Shown here: piece by piece, positions 1 through 9,454 of the stretch
How the letters are laid out: every line of letters begins with the position of its first letter
Position numbering within the stretch: the stretch's first letter is position 1
NCBI GenBank assembly: GCA_000434475.1
Contig: FR879544.1
Span: 3,053-67,052 of the forward strand
Source: Dialister sp. CAG:486
GTDB taxonomy: Bacteria; Bacillota; Negativicutes; Veillonellales; Dialisteraceae
Reading direction: 5' to 3'
Length of the DNA: 64,000 bases
Notes under the pieces: generated by a model
Databases searched by the model: none
What the model saw: only the letters and a program-made list of their open reading frames with translations
Told to the model about the DNA's origin: nothing
Translations under genes and position numbers: made by a program

Positions 1-1
1 C

Positions 2-958
2 CCCAAGGTGGATACGCTCGAGGAGTATTTTGTCCGCCATTTCCTGAATCGTTATGGTGCTGTATCGCGGACGGTAGAGCAGGATACACGCAAAGTGACA
101 CATCATCTCATCGAGAAGCTCGCCATGAGCGACCGGGAGCTGGTGGATACGCTGACACATATCATGGTGCAGGAAGCGATGCAGAATGCCCAGCGCACCT
201 ATGTCATGATGCCGACACCGGTCGTGCTTGCCATGGTATCGGATGCTTTTTCGGATGTGGCGCATGGAAACAGGTCGGATACAAAGACCATCCTTGCCTA
301 CGATGCCCTGAAAGCTATGCCACGCATGGAGGAGACCGGGTTTCACGCGCTGTCTTTGCTGCTCATTTTTCACTACTCCAGAAATACGGATAACGTGGAT
401 GCCCTACATCTCAAAAAATATACAGAAAAGTACATCACGCCTTTTGTGGGCGAGCTTCCGAACGAATACAGCGGCTATCAGCAGCTCGAGTACCTGCACT
501 GCATTTCTCTTGAAAATAAAGAGGATCCTTTCGGACAGGTGCTGCATGATTCATATCCCTTCGTCTTTGCCTTCCGCGGCTGTATGAAGAGTGAGCTGGA
601 AGCAGTGCGTCCTTCCTGGCCGGCCGGTGTCATTGTCAATAGCTTGTATAATTCCTACTACAAGCTGGCGGCTGTCGACGAAGCCATGCTGACATCACTT
701 CTGGATGATCTTGGCATCGAGGATGCCGTCATGAGAAGTACCCTGCAGGCACTGGCAGAGTCTCGTCCGGCGCCGTATGACAGGAAGGAAATGAGCTATA
801 TCCTTGGCCGCATTTCTCCGGATCTGGTCAAGCTGCAGGATGCCTGGGATACGAGCCTCCTTCGCCGTTCGTCACTGACACTTATGGGCATGTACATCGC
901 CAAGATCTGCATCCGTGAGACCATTGGCGAAGACTTCGACCTCAGCCACTGGATGTGA
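2..958 (+). CDS. Unknown conserved-looking protein, 5' end outside the window
   Basis: The frame is open to the window edge, so the true start may lie upstream; the first in-window start is GTG at 8, giving 316 residues. The protein looks soluble and mostly alpha-helical, with no signal peptide and no membrane segment. I recognise no catalytic motif. It ends with an acidic tail and is followed about 100 bases later by a clear terminator, so it closes its own transcription unit. Nothing in the neighbouring serine dehydratase genes suggests its role. The call as a real gene rests on length, codon pattern and the terminator. Confidence 0.75.
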   Translation, partial: PKVDTLEEYFVRHFLNRYGAVSRTVEQDTRKVTHHLIEKLAMSDRELVDTLTHIMVQEAMQNAQRTYVMMPTPVVLAMVSDAFSDVAHGNRSDTKTILAYDALKAMPRMEETGFHALSLLLIFHYSRNTDNVDALHLKKYTEKYITPFVGELPNEYSGYQQLEYLHCISLENKEDPFGQVLHDSYPFVFAFRGCMKSELEAVRPSWPAGVIVNSLYNSYYKLAAVDEAMLTSLLDDLGIEDAVMRSTLQALAESRPAPYDRKEMSYILGRISPDLVKLQDAWDTSLLRRSSLTLMGMYIAKICIRETIGEDFDLSHWM

Positions 959-1058
959 TGCGGCTGGCGATCGGGCCATGCCTTTTGAAAACTAGACAAC
1001 TACATGTATCATTGATTCAATGCCGGATTTCACCCGTGGGGCGATTGTGCTTGAAGGA

Positions 1059-1085
1059 GATCTGCCCTTTGGGGCAGATTTTTAT
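1059..1085 (+). terminator. Rho-independent terminator after the first gene
   Basis: ATCTGCCC and GGGCAGAT form an 8-bp stem with a three-base loop, followed by a run of T. It ends the transcript of the gene at 2-958, just before repeat copy A1. Confidence 0.85.
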
Positions 1086-1096
1086 TATGGAATCAA

Positions 1097-1255
1097 GGAA
1101 ACACTGATTCAATCGTTGTCAGATTTTACTCTTGAATTTTTATGCATAGCAAGGAATAACCTGACGAGAATAGCGAGCTATTTAAGGAAGGTTATGACGA
1201 AGCTATGTATAAAAATTCTTGTAGAAGCTGACTCTGCGATTGAATCAGCGTTTCC
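1097..1255 (+). repeat. Family A palindromic repeat, copy A1
   Basis: This 159-bp element has 19-bp inverted ends, GGAAACACTGATTCAATCG on the left and the same with one change (reversed) on the right. The interior is also self-complementary almost to the centre, where GAATAGCGAGCTATTT lies. It sits between the terminator of the first gene and sdaAB. It could be a MITE-like element or a long RNA hairpin. One frame reads through it without a stop, but the palindrome explains this at least partly. Confidence 0.9.
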
Positions 1256-1313
1256 TAAAGTCACCTGTACTTCACGGACTGACTTTACCGTTATAGGATA
1301 AGGAGAATGAGAA

Positions 1314-1976
1314 ATGGGAATTTTCGATATCATCGGTCCCGTCATGATCGGGCCATCCAGCTCACATACCGCAGGAGCGGCACGCATCGGGCAGGTCGTA
1401 GGCCGCATTCTGGGAGAACCTCTGAAGGAAGCGAAGATCACACTCTATGGTTCTTTTGCAAAAACGGGGAAAGGTCATGGGACCGATCGTGCGCTGGCAG
1501 CAGGGCTGATGGGCTATGCGCCGGACAGCGGCTCCATCCGTGATGCACTGCACATTGCGGAAGAGAAGGAGATCCCGATCTCCTTTGCCCTTTCCGAAGA
1601 TGACATGGGGCATCCGAATGTGGCCAAGATCGAAGCCCACGGCAAAAATGGTGCGCATGTGACGGTCGTGGGCCGATCGCTGGGTGGAGGCCGTGTACTG
1701 ATCACAGAAATCGATGGGTATCCTGTCGAGATCACGGGAGAAGAGTACACCTTCCTGACACGTCATCACGACGTACCGGGGATCGTGGCTGAGGTCTGCC
1801 GCGCGCTCGCTGCCGAAGAGATCAATATTTCCAATATGCGTCTTTTCCGCAAGGGAAAAGGGGATGAAGCCGTCATGATCATCCATACGGACCAGTGCGT
1901 CTCGCAGAAGCTTGCTGACGAGATCGCTGCCTCGAATGCCAACATCGTGTACGCAATGGCAATGGATATTATTTAG
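1314..1976 (+). CDS. sdaAB: L-serine dehydratase, iron-sulfur type, beta subunit
   Basis: With the alpha subunit this enzyme deaminates L-serine to pyruvate and ammonia using a 4Fe-4S cluster. The N-terminus has the family signature around residues 6-22 (GPVMIGPSSSHTAGA). The last 75 or so residues form an ACT domain (HHDVPGIVAEV), the usual regulatory fold of the split Firmicutes enzyme. Length of 220 residues is normal. The ATG has an AGGAG eight bases upstream. The alpha gene follows on the same strand, but 437 bases of repeat sequence separate them instead of the usual few bases. Confidence 0.95.
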   Translation: MGIFDIIGPVMIGPSSSHTAGAARIGQVVGRILGEPLKEAKITLYGSFAKTGKGHGTDRALAAGLMGYAPDSGSIRDALHIAEEKEIPISFALSEDDMGHPNVAKIEAHGKNGAHVTVVGRSLGGGRVLITEIDGYPVEITGEEYTFLTRHHDVPGIVAEVCRALAAEEINISNMRLFRKGKGDEAVMIIHTDQCVSQKLADEIAASNANIVYAMAMDII

Positions 1977-2345
1977 GGCTAGCCCGTGGGGGGTACCGTC
2001 CTTTGATTTCGTTTGAAAGATTTGCGTTTTCTAGTTAGGAGTTAGGAGTTAGGAGTTAGGAGTGGTGGTGCGGCGCATAAAAATATGGAAGCGCCGCGGA
2101 GTATAGATGGGATGCCCGAAGATGGTATTTAAGTCATTAGTCACTCCTAATCCCCAATCCCTAATCCCTAGCCATTTATTCCCGCGTTCAAACTTCGGGG
2201 TTAGCCCGTGGGGAGTGCCGCTTCGTGATTCCGTTTGAAAGCTTTGCTTAAATGAGAAATTAGGAATGAAGGTGGCGGCTTCGCCGCAAATATATATTTT
2301 GCAGCGAAGCTGCCACCACAACCCTGAACCCATCAACCTGAACCC
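1977..2345. repeat. Family B mosaic repeat, copy B1 (long form)
   Basis: The whole sdaAB-sdaAA gap is repeat. In order it holds a GCCCGTGGGG module, four head-to-tail TTAGGAG units near 2034-2062, a GC-rich hairpin (GCGGCGC ... GCGCCGC) near 2070-2096, CTAATCCC units near 2147-2170, a second GCCCGTGGGG module, a second hairpin built on GGTGGCGGCTTCGCCGC, and AACCCTGAACC units near 2320-2357. No gene is seen. Similar pieces recur at ten or more places in this window. Confidence 0.8.
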
Positions 2346-2413
2346 TGAACCCTAAACCTGCCCTCCCTTCAGAACCTTTTGAACCAACAACTACCTATTC
2401 CAAGGAGATAAAC

Positions 2414-3301
2414 ATGCTTACTTACCATACATTATCTGAATTTTTTGCTGCTGCTGATGCGGCGCACTGTGCTCCGGGGGAGCTTGCCTGCCGCCAAGAG
2501 GCAGAGGAGAGTGGAAAGTCTTTTGAGGACGTCTGGGAACGTATGAAAGATATGATCCCTATTTTCCGGCAGTCGATCCAGGAGGGACTGTCCGATACGG
2601 CGAAGTCTTCGAGCGGCCTCGTCGGAGGCGATGCCAATCGCCTTTTCCAAGGCAAGATGCACTTCCTCTCTCCGGCCTGTCAGCGCGCGGCGGCATATGC
2701 CGTTGCGACAGCGGAAGCGAATGCCAAGATGTATCGCATCGTGGCATGCCCTACGGCTGGATCCTGCGGCATTCTGCCTGCAGTACTGGCTGCGGTCTCG
2801 GAAGAAGTGAATGCCACCATGAATGACATGACGCGAGCACTTTTTACGGCAGGCGCGATCGGTAAGGTCGTGGCAGAGAAGGCATCGATCGCAGGGGCGG
2901 TCGGAGGCTGCCAGGCGGAATGCGGTACTGCGACTGCGATGGCGGCAGCGGCGGCTGTGGACCTTTTGGGCGGGACGAATGCACAGATGGCGGATGCCTT
3001 CGCGCTCGCGCTGAAAAATATCCTGGGTCTGGTCTGTGACCCGGTCGGCGGACTTGTCGAAGTCCCCTGCGTGAAGCGGAATGCGTTCCATGCCGTCCAC
3101 GCTCTGGTTGCGGTGGAAATGGTCATGAATGGGGTCCGAAGTGCCATTCCTGCAGATGAAGTCATTTCTGCCATGGCGGATGTGGGGCGCAGGCTTCCTG
3201 TTGAGCTCAAGGAAACCAGCCGCGCTGGTCTTGCGATGACAGAGACCGGCAAGCGCATCCAAGCAAAGCTCGATGAAAAAGCGAAACATCTTGGCTGCTA
3301 A
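2414..3301 (+). CDS. sdaAA: L-serine dehydratase, iron-sulfur type, alpha subunit
   Basis: Catalytic subunit that binds the 4Fe-4S cluster. Family features include the glycine-rich stretch ACPTAGSCGILPA near residues 111-123, the cysteine-containing GGCQAECGTATAM near 164-176, and CDPVGGLVEVPC near 208-219; the cysteines are the expected cluster ligands. Length of 295 residues fits the alpha chain of two-subunit enzymes. The start has AAGGAG seven bases upstream. The reverse strand also carries a long open frame, which is only a codon-bias shadow. Confidence 0.95.
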   Translation: MLTYHTLSEFFAAADAAHCAPGELACRQEAEESGKSFEDVWERMKDMIPIFRQSIQEGLSDTAKSSSGLVGGDANRLFQGKMHFLSPACQRAAAYAVATAEANAKMYRIVACPTAGSCGILPAVLAAVSEEVNATMNDMTRALFTAGAIGKVVAEKASIAGAVGGCQAECGTATAMAAAAAVDLLGGTNAQMADAFALALKNILGLVCDPVGGLVEVPCVKRNAFHAVHALVAVEMVMNGVRSAIPADEVISAMADVGRRLPVELKETSRAGLAMTETGKRIQAKLDEKAKHLGC

Positions 3302-3745
3302 TGATAGACAGCCTGCGTTCTCTCCGAAAGACAGCGATGGGGAGCGTATCGGTCAGAGGAGTCCGGACGTCGGATTCCTCTTTTCACGTGCAGTGATTCA
3401 TGATAAAATGAGACTAGGTAAGCTAGGTAAGCCTGAAGAAATTGTTTTCAAAGGCCGGCTTGCCCGAAGGCGATATCGCTCTGCTTATTTTTATGAGGTA
3501 CTACTATGTCAAGTCAGATACAGGGACTCTTTATGACCATGCGGCTTTGGGATGTGCTGGACATCCTGGTAGTCGCTTTTTTCTTATACCGTATTTACAT
3601 CCTGATCCGGGATACCCGAGCGACAGCTCTTCTGAAAGGGCTAATATTTCTCGGGCTTTTTACTGTGCTGGCGGGATGGCTGCAGCTGCATGTAGTCAGC
3701 TGGATCCTGGATAAACTGATGACTGTCCTCATCGTCGCTCTTCCG

Positions 3746-3829
3746 GTCGTTTTTTAGCCGGGGCTGCGCCGGGCGCTGGAGCAGATGGTCGTTTTTCAGC
3801 CGGAGCTGCGCCGGGCGCTGGAGCAGATC
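3746..3829 (+). repeat. 42-bp in-frame tandem duplication inside cdaA
   Basis: Copy 1 (3746-3787) and copy 2 (3788-3829) differ at three positions: T/C making the amber codon, G/A (Gly versus Glu) and G/C at the last base (ATG versus ATC). The longest uninterrupted identity is 25 bp after the second mismatch. The first 9 bp are also identical, and a crossover there would remove the stop codon. Confidence 0.95.
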
Positions 3830-4372
3830 GGCCGCGGGAAATTCTATGTTTCCTCCCGCATGATGAATGAGATCGAGTGGGATCACGTGATCGATGATGT
3901 CGTCGATGCGGCCATGGTCATGTCCGCGAATAAGATCGGCGCCCTTATCGTTTTCGAGCGAAGCGTCGGTCTTGATGATCGCATCGATACGGGCATTCGC
4001 ATCGAGGGGCTGGTGTCCAAGGAGCTTTTGGGAAATATTTTCATCGTGAATACTCCGCTGCACGATGGTGCGGTCATCATCCGTGAGAACCGTGTCATGG
4101 CGGCAGGCTGTCTGCTTCCTCTGACACGTGATCACAGTCTTTCTTCCGAACTGGGTACCCGCCATAGAGCTGCTATCGGCATGAGCGAACAGGCAGACTG
4201 TGTCGTGGTGGTCGTCAGCGAAGAGACGGGCATCGTATCCTACACCTATGGTGGTCATATTTATCGTGGTCAGGATGCAGAGAGCCTTAGAAATATCCTT
4301 CGCAACTACCTGATGCAAGGCAAGCCGAAGAATGTCAGTGATGTATTACAGAAATGGAGCCCCCTGAAATGA
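3785..4372 (+). CDS. cdaA: Catalytic (DAC) part of the split diadenylate cyclase
   Basis: This 195-residue frame starts at an ATG created by the duplication and holds the full DAC domain. The signature motifs are intact: DGA at residues 94-96 and RHR at 126-128, which bind ATP and metal. It has no membrane helices, so if made it would be a soluble cyclase. A GGAG lies only three bases before the ATG, closer than usual, so initiation may be weak or depend on translation of the upstream fragment. Its stop overlaps the cdaR start (ATGA), as expected for coupled genes. Confidence 0.7.
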   Translation: MVVFQPELRRALEQIGRGKFYVSSRMMNEIEWDHVIDDVVDAAMVMSANKIGALIVFERSVGLDDRIDTGIRIEGLVSKELLGNIFIVNTPLHDGAVIIRENRVMAAGCLLPLTRDHSLSSELGTRHRAAIGMSEQADCVVVVVSEETGIVSYTYGGHIYRGQDAESLRNILRNYLMQGKPKNVSDVLQKWSPLK

Positions 4373-5289
4373 GATTTGCCAAACATGAGTGGTGGCTGCC
4401 CAAAATCTTCTGTCTGATCGCAGCCTGCGCCCTTTGGGTGTACGTGATGAATGAACAGAATCCGATGGTGGAGAATACCTACACGGTCCCCGTGGAAGTC
4501 AGAAATCTGGATCGCTCGCTGGTGGCGACCAATGTGCCTCACAAAGTCAAGGCAAAGATCCGCATGCCGAGGAGCGATATGGTCTATATGCGTTCAGATA
4601 ACATCAAAGCCTATGTGGACCTTTCTGGTCTTACCGATGGCGATTTCCCGAATACGAAGATCCATATCTCCGTACCGGGGGATGAATCCGTCATCTCGGT
4701 CACGCCGGAGTATTTTGACCTCAATATCGACACCTATGCCGTGAAGACACTCCCTGCCGTGATCGAAGTCTTCGGTACACCGGATGCGAATTTCTCAGTC
4801 GAAAGCCGCAAAGCGACACCGGACACGATCACGATCGCGGGAAGCTCTTCCAAGATCGCAGAGGCGGATCGCGCCGTGGTCTCTGTCAATGTATCCGGCA
4901 AGGACAAGAACTTTGTGGAATTTGACAGTGTGAATGTACTTGATGCAGATGGCAATACCGTCACCGGTCTTGATGTGATGCCGAGCCAGGTCCGCATCAA
5001 TGTAAAGATGAAAGAGGAAACAAGGATCGGCAACCTGCCGATGAAGGCGGAAACGACAGGTGAACCGGCCAAAGGATACAAGGTGGGTAAGATCACCATC
5101 GATCCGCCCGTCGCTACACTGACTGCGCCGATCAGCTACTTCGAAAAAAACAGTGTACTGAGTCTTGATCCTATCGATGTCACAGGGGCCAGGGATACGA
5201 TCCGGAAGACCGTGGCCATCCCGAAGCCCGCAGGCGGCAGTACTACTGTTTCACAGACGACTGTCACGATAGAAATAGATAAGGATTAA
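4369..5289 (+). CDS. cdaR: YbbR-domain regulator of c-di-AMP synthesis
   Basis: CdaR is a membrane-anchored protein that contacts CdaA and modulates its activity. One membrane helix lies near residues 8-28 (FCLIAACALWVYVM core), followed by an extracytoplasmic chain of beta-rich YbbR repeats. Start at 4369 is chosen because it overlaps the cdaA stop (ATGA) and has GGAG eight bases upstream; an in-frame ATG at 4354 lies inside cdaA. Length of 306 residues is normal for a protein with three to four YbbR modules. Confidence 0.9.
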   Translation: MRFAKHEWWLPKIFCLIAACALWVYVMNEQNPMVENTYTVPVEVRNLDRSLVATNVPHKVKAKIRMPRSDMVYMRSDNIKAYVDLSGLTDGDFPNTKIHISVPGDESVISVTPEYFDLNIDTYAVKTLPAVIEVFGTPDANFSVESRKATPDTITIAGSSSKIAEADRAVVSVNVSGKDKNFVEFDSVNVLDADGNTVTGLDVMPSQVRINVKMKEETRIGNLPMKAETTGEPAKGYKVGKITIDPPVATLTAPISYFEKNSVLSLDPIDVTGARDTIRKTVAIPKPAGGSTTVSQTTVTIEIDKD

Positions 5290-5480
5290 AGTGATAGCCC
5301 GTGGGGCGTGCCGTCCCTTGATTAGGGATAAAAGCTCTGCTCGCCCGTTAGGAGTTAGGAGTTAGGAGTGTTGGTGCGGCGCATAAAAAGTCTGAAGCGC
5401 CGCGGAGTATAAATAGGGTGATGTCCGAAGGTGGCATTTAAGTCACTAGTCACTAGTCGATGACCACTTATAATCCCCAA
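5290..5480. repeat. Family B mosaic repeat, copy B2
   Basis: Contains GCCCGTGGGGCGTGCCGTCC, three TTAGGAG units near 5348-5368, the GCGGCGC/GCGCCGC hairpin near 5377-5404, and CACTAGTCACTAGTC near 5442-5458. It separates cdaR from the glmM promoter. Confidence 0.8.
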
Positions 5481-5490
5481 CCTCATCCAG

Positions 5491-5519
5491 TTGACGAAAT
5501 GTCCTCTTCGCGGTAGAAT
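5491..5519 (+). promoter_or_regulatory. Sigma-A promoter of glmM
   Basis: TTGACG at 5491-5496 and TAGAAT at 5514-5519 are 17 bases apart. It lies downstream of repeat B2, so glmM has its own promoter even though it follows cdaR. Confidence 0.65.
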
Positions 5520-5555
5520 ACGAAAGTTATCAAGAAATTATTGGGAGGAAATAAA

Positions 5556-6905
5556 ATGGTTACATTGTTTGGTACCGATGGTGTGCGTGGACTCGTAAAT
5601 TCCACATTGATGCCGGAGCTGGCGTACCAGCTCGGACGCGCGGCAGGCGCGTACTTCTGCAAGGCCAGCGGTAAGCATCGCTTCCTGATCGGTATGGATA
5701 CCCGCATTTCCGGCTCCATGCTGACGGCGGCTCTTTCTGCCGGTCTTTGTGCATCCGGCGTTGATGTCGATCTTGCAGGCGTCATTCCGACACCGGGCAT
5801 TGCCTACCTCACCCGCACGGAAGGCTATGATGCCGGCGTCATGATCTCTGCTTCACACAATCCATTCCCAGATAATGGAATCAAGTTCTTTGATAAAAAT
5901 GGCTATAAGCTGCCGGATGAGACGGAGGAAGATATCGAAAATATCCTTCGTCATGATGAAGAGATCCCGCGTCCGACAGGGGATAAGATCGGCGTGATCT
6001 CGCACCGCCCCGAGCTGGCTGATAAGTACAGAGCACATGTCCTTTCGACTGTGCAGGGTGATTTCAAAGGGCTTAAGATCGTGACAGACTCTGCGAATGG
6101 CGCAGCGAGTGATTTCCTGCCGGCGATGCTGGAAGAGCTTGGGGCAGAAGTCACTGCGATCTTCCATGAACCAAATGGTGTGAATATCAATAACGGCTGC
6201 GGCTCCACGCATATCGACACACTGCAGAAGAAGGTCCTGGAGCTTGGCGCGGACTGCGGCATTGCCAATGACGGCGATGCAGACCGCTGTCTCTTTGTCG
6301 ATGAAAAAGGACAGGTCATGGACGGTGACCATCTGATGCTCATCAATGCCCTCCAGATGAAGAAAGAAGGACGTCTTCATGAGAATATGGTCGTCGGTAC
6401 TGTCATGAGCAATCTTGGCTTTGGCAAAGCCCTGAAGGAAAACGGCTGTCAGACGGTATCCACACAGGTGGGCGACCGCTATGTTCTTGAAGAAATGCTG
6501 AAGCATGACTACTCCATCGGCGGTGAACAGTCCGGGCATATCATTTTCCCAGAATTCAATACGACAGGCGACGGCCTCATCACTGCGGTGCAGACGCTGA
6601 AGGTTCTGCGTGAATCCGGAAAGACCATGTCCGAACTCAATCACCTTATGGTCACGTATCCACAGATCCTCAAAAATGTCGAGGTCTACAGCAAGAATGG
6701 CTGGGAAGACAATGAACTCATCCGTGACTCCATTCGTGCTGCTGAAGAAGAACTTGGCAGCGATGGCCGCATCCTCGTCCGTGCATCCGGCACGGAGCCG
6801 CTCATCCGTGTCATGGGGGAGGGCAAGGAGATCAATCAGCTTGAACGGATCATTGATGACATAGCCTCCGTCGTAGAGCATGAGCTTGGCGTGGAAAATA
6901 ACTGA
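5556..6905 (+). CDS. glmM: Phosphoglucosamine mutase
   Basis: Converts glucosamine-6-phosphate to glucosamine-1-phosphate for UDP-GlcNAc, peptidoglycan and outer-layer synthesis. The phosphoserine loop ISASHNP places the active serine at residue 100. The metal loop is DGDADRC, and the C-terminal phosphate-binding loop is RASGTEPLIRV. Length of 449 residues is standard. ATG at 5556 has GGGAGG upstream; a TTG 15 bases earlier is less likely. The cdaA-cdaR-glmM order is conserved in Firmicutes, and the GlmM protein can bind and inhibit CdaA. Confidence 0.97.
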   Translation: MVTLFGTDGVRGLVNSTLMPELAYQLGRAAGAYFCKASGKHRFLIGMDTRISGSMLTAALSAGLCASGVDVDLAGVIPTPGIAYLTRTEGYDAGVMISASHNPFPDNGIKFFDKNGYKLPDETEEDIENILRHDEEIPRPTGDKIGVISHRPELADKYRAHVLSTVQGDFKGLKIVTDSANGAASDFLPAMLEELGAEVTAIFHEPNGVNINNGCGSTHIDTLQKKVLELGADCGIANDGDADRCLFVDEKGQVMDGDHLMLINALQMKKEGRLHENMVVGTVMSNLGFGKALKENGCQTVSTQVGDRYVLEEMLKHDYSIGGEQSGHIIFPEFNTTGDGLITAVQTLKVLRESGKTMSELNHLMVTYPQILKNVEVYSKNGWEDNELIRDSIRAAEEELGSDGRILVRASGTEPLIRVMGEGKEINQLERIIDDIASVVEHELGVENN

Positions 6906-6919
6906 TTGACAGGTTCTAA

Positions 6920-7078
6920 GGAAACACTGATTCAATCGTTGTCAGATTTTACTCTTGAATTTTTATGCATAGCAAGGAATAACCTGACGAGAATAGCGAG
7001 CTATTTAAGGAAGGTTATGACGAAGCTGTGTATAAAAATCTTTGTAGAAGCTGACTCTGCGATTGAATCAGCGTTTCC
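6920..7078 (+). repeat. Family A palindromic repeat, copy A2
   Basis: Full 159-bp copy, nearly identical to A1, with both inverted ends intact. It starts 15 bases after the glmM stop codon, so its transcript could form a long hairpin at the 3' end of the glmM message. Confidence 0.9.
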
Positions 7079-7084
7079 TTAAGT

Positions 7085-7340
7085 TACAGGGGTAGCCCCG
7101 AAGAAGTGCCGTCCTTTGGTTCTGCTTGAATGCGAAATGCGGAATGGTGGTGCGGCGCAAATAATAATGAAGCGCCGCAGAATTTTGATAGCGCTTCGCG
7201 CCGTCGTCATCTCGAGCGTAGCCGAGAGATCTTCCTTGCAGAACGGTCAGTGTACCAACTGCGCTATTTCAATCATTGCTTTCTCCTAATCCCTAATCCC
7301 TAGCTACCAGTCACTAGTCACTAGTCACTAGTCACGAAAT
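7085..7340. repeat. Family B mosaic repeat, copy B3, with a family C piece
   Basis: Holds a variant GCCCCGAAGAAGTGCCGTCC module, the GCGGCGC ... GCGCCGC hairpin near 7152-7180, a family C palindrome (GTCATCTCGAGCGTAGCCGAG) near 7205-7225, TAATCCC units near 7287-7301, and CACTAGT units near 7311-7336. It abuts the cysS promoter. Confidence 0.75.
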
Positions 7341-7344
7341 CCCC

Positions 7345-7374
7345 TTGACAGAATATCCCTATTCCATCTATAAT
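7345..7374 (+). promoter_or_regulatory. Sigma-A promoter of the cysS leader
   Basis: TTGACA at 7345-7350 and TATAAT at 7369-7374 are both perfect consensus boxes with an 18-base spacer. Transcription should start near 7381, more than 200 bases before the recognisable T-box, so the leader is unusually long. Confidence 0.8.
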
Positions 7375-7380
7375 AATCAA

Positions 7381-7605
7381 TAAGCATCACAGGTCTGTGG
7401 CTGAAAGTCGATGGCAGTCGCAGCCAAAACGATCCACGTAACGCAGTCAAAAGGGCTGCTGAGCATGGTGCGGTTTAGAAGTAAGTCCTGCCGGGAAAAC
7501 CGAGAGAGTGAGTTGTGAGAGGCGAGCGCCGGGTAGCTAAAGCTCCAGCAGGCGAGTGTGGGGTCAAAAGCCAGGTCAGCTGTAGATGCTTCATTTGTCA
7601 ATATC
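7381..7605 (+). other. Unassigned 225-base transcribed leader segment
   Basis: This lies between a consensus promoter and the T-box. It is GC-rich with short complementary blocks (for example GGCTG at 7400-7404 with CAGCC at 7421-7425, and CCTGC near 7488 with GCAGG near 7549). I see no protein frame with a ribosome site and no match to RNase P, tmRNA, 6S or SRP RNA that I can recognise. It may be part of a larger leader or a separate small RNA. Confidence 0.35.
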
Positions 7606-7609
7606 ATAT

Positions 7610-7865
7610 GCAGGCGATGAACAGAAGAAGTACTTTCGAAAAGCTTTTCAGAGAGGATAGGAGCGGTGAAACTATCCAGGTGATTCGTAAGGAAATGCAT
7701 TTGGGAGCTGAAAAGGGGAAAGCAGGGGAATACTGTTCCTGCGATCGATCGGTGTTTTCGCAAGTATCCTTTTCCGTGATGTGTTTGCGATAAAAGCATT
7801 TTGCGCGGCTTCGGCCGACAGAGTGGAATAGCGGGCCACCGTCTCTGTGAGGCGGTGGTTTTTGT
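7610..7865 (+). promoter_or_regulatory. T-box leader, cysteine specifier
   Basis: T-box leaders sense uncharged tRNA and decide between terminator and antiterminator. Stem I features are visible: GAACAGAAGAAGTA at the base, then AGAGAGGATAGGAGCGGTGA. A TGC codon (Cys) at 7696-7698 sits in GGAAATGCATT, the expected specifier position. The T-box sequence GAGTGGAATAGCGG lies at 7821-7834, and a terminator (CCACCG ... CGGTGG then T5) follows at 7837-7863. The next gene is cysS, in agreement with a Cys specifier. Confidence 0.85.
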
Positions 7866-8008
7866 TTGCCAAAAACATCGAGCTGTTTCAGGCGCCATAG
7901 GAGGAAGCCATGATTTCTATACGTGAAAATCAGAAGATGGCATGACCGGCTTCCTCATGTTATGCAGCGATTCAAAAAATACCATATATAATTAAATAGG
8001 AGGCTTTT

Positions 8009-9443
<1,435 letters not shown>

Positions 9444-9454
<11 letters not shown>

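Larger units (their letters stand above)
3506..4372 (+). pseudogene. cdaA: Diadenylate cyclase CdaA, reading frame split by an internal amber codon
   Basis: CdaA makes the second messenger c-di-AMP from two ATP at the membrane. Residues 1-83 contain three predicted membrane helices and reach the normal junction VALPVVF. There the next codon, normally CAG, is TAG (3755-3757). A 14-codon segment is then repeated in frame, this time with CAG, and the complete catalytic domain follows. The gene is therefore broken by one stop inside a 42-bp tandem duplication, with no frameshift. cdaR and glmM lie downstream in the usual order. Outcomes could be readthrough, reinitiation at 3785, or loss of the membrane-bound form. 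A sequencing error is possible, but three base differences between the copies argue against a simple assembly duplicate. Confidence 0.85.

Noticed and set aside
1020-1301. 93-codon frame through repeat A1
   Set aside because: It begins before a terminator and is mostly family A sequence. Treated as repeat, with the shared frame noted as a finding only.
2034-2357. Short tandem repeats as a possible CRISPR array
   Set aside because: Units are 7 bp without spacers, and no cas genes are present in the window.
7377-7898. 173-codon open frame on the minus strand
   Set aside because: It runs across the cysS leader, including the T-box and its terminator, and has no ribosome site or family likeness.
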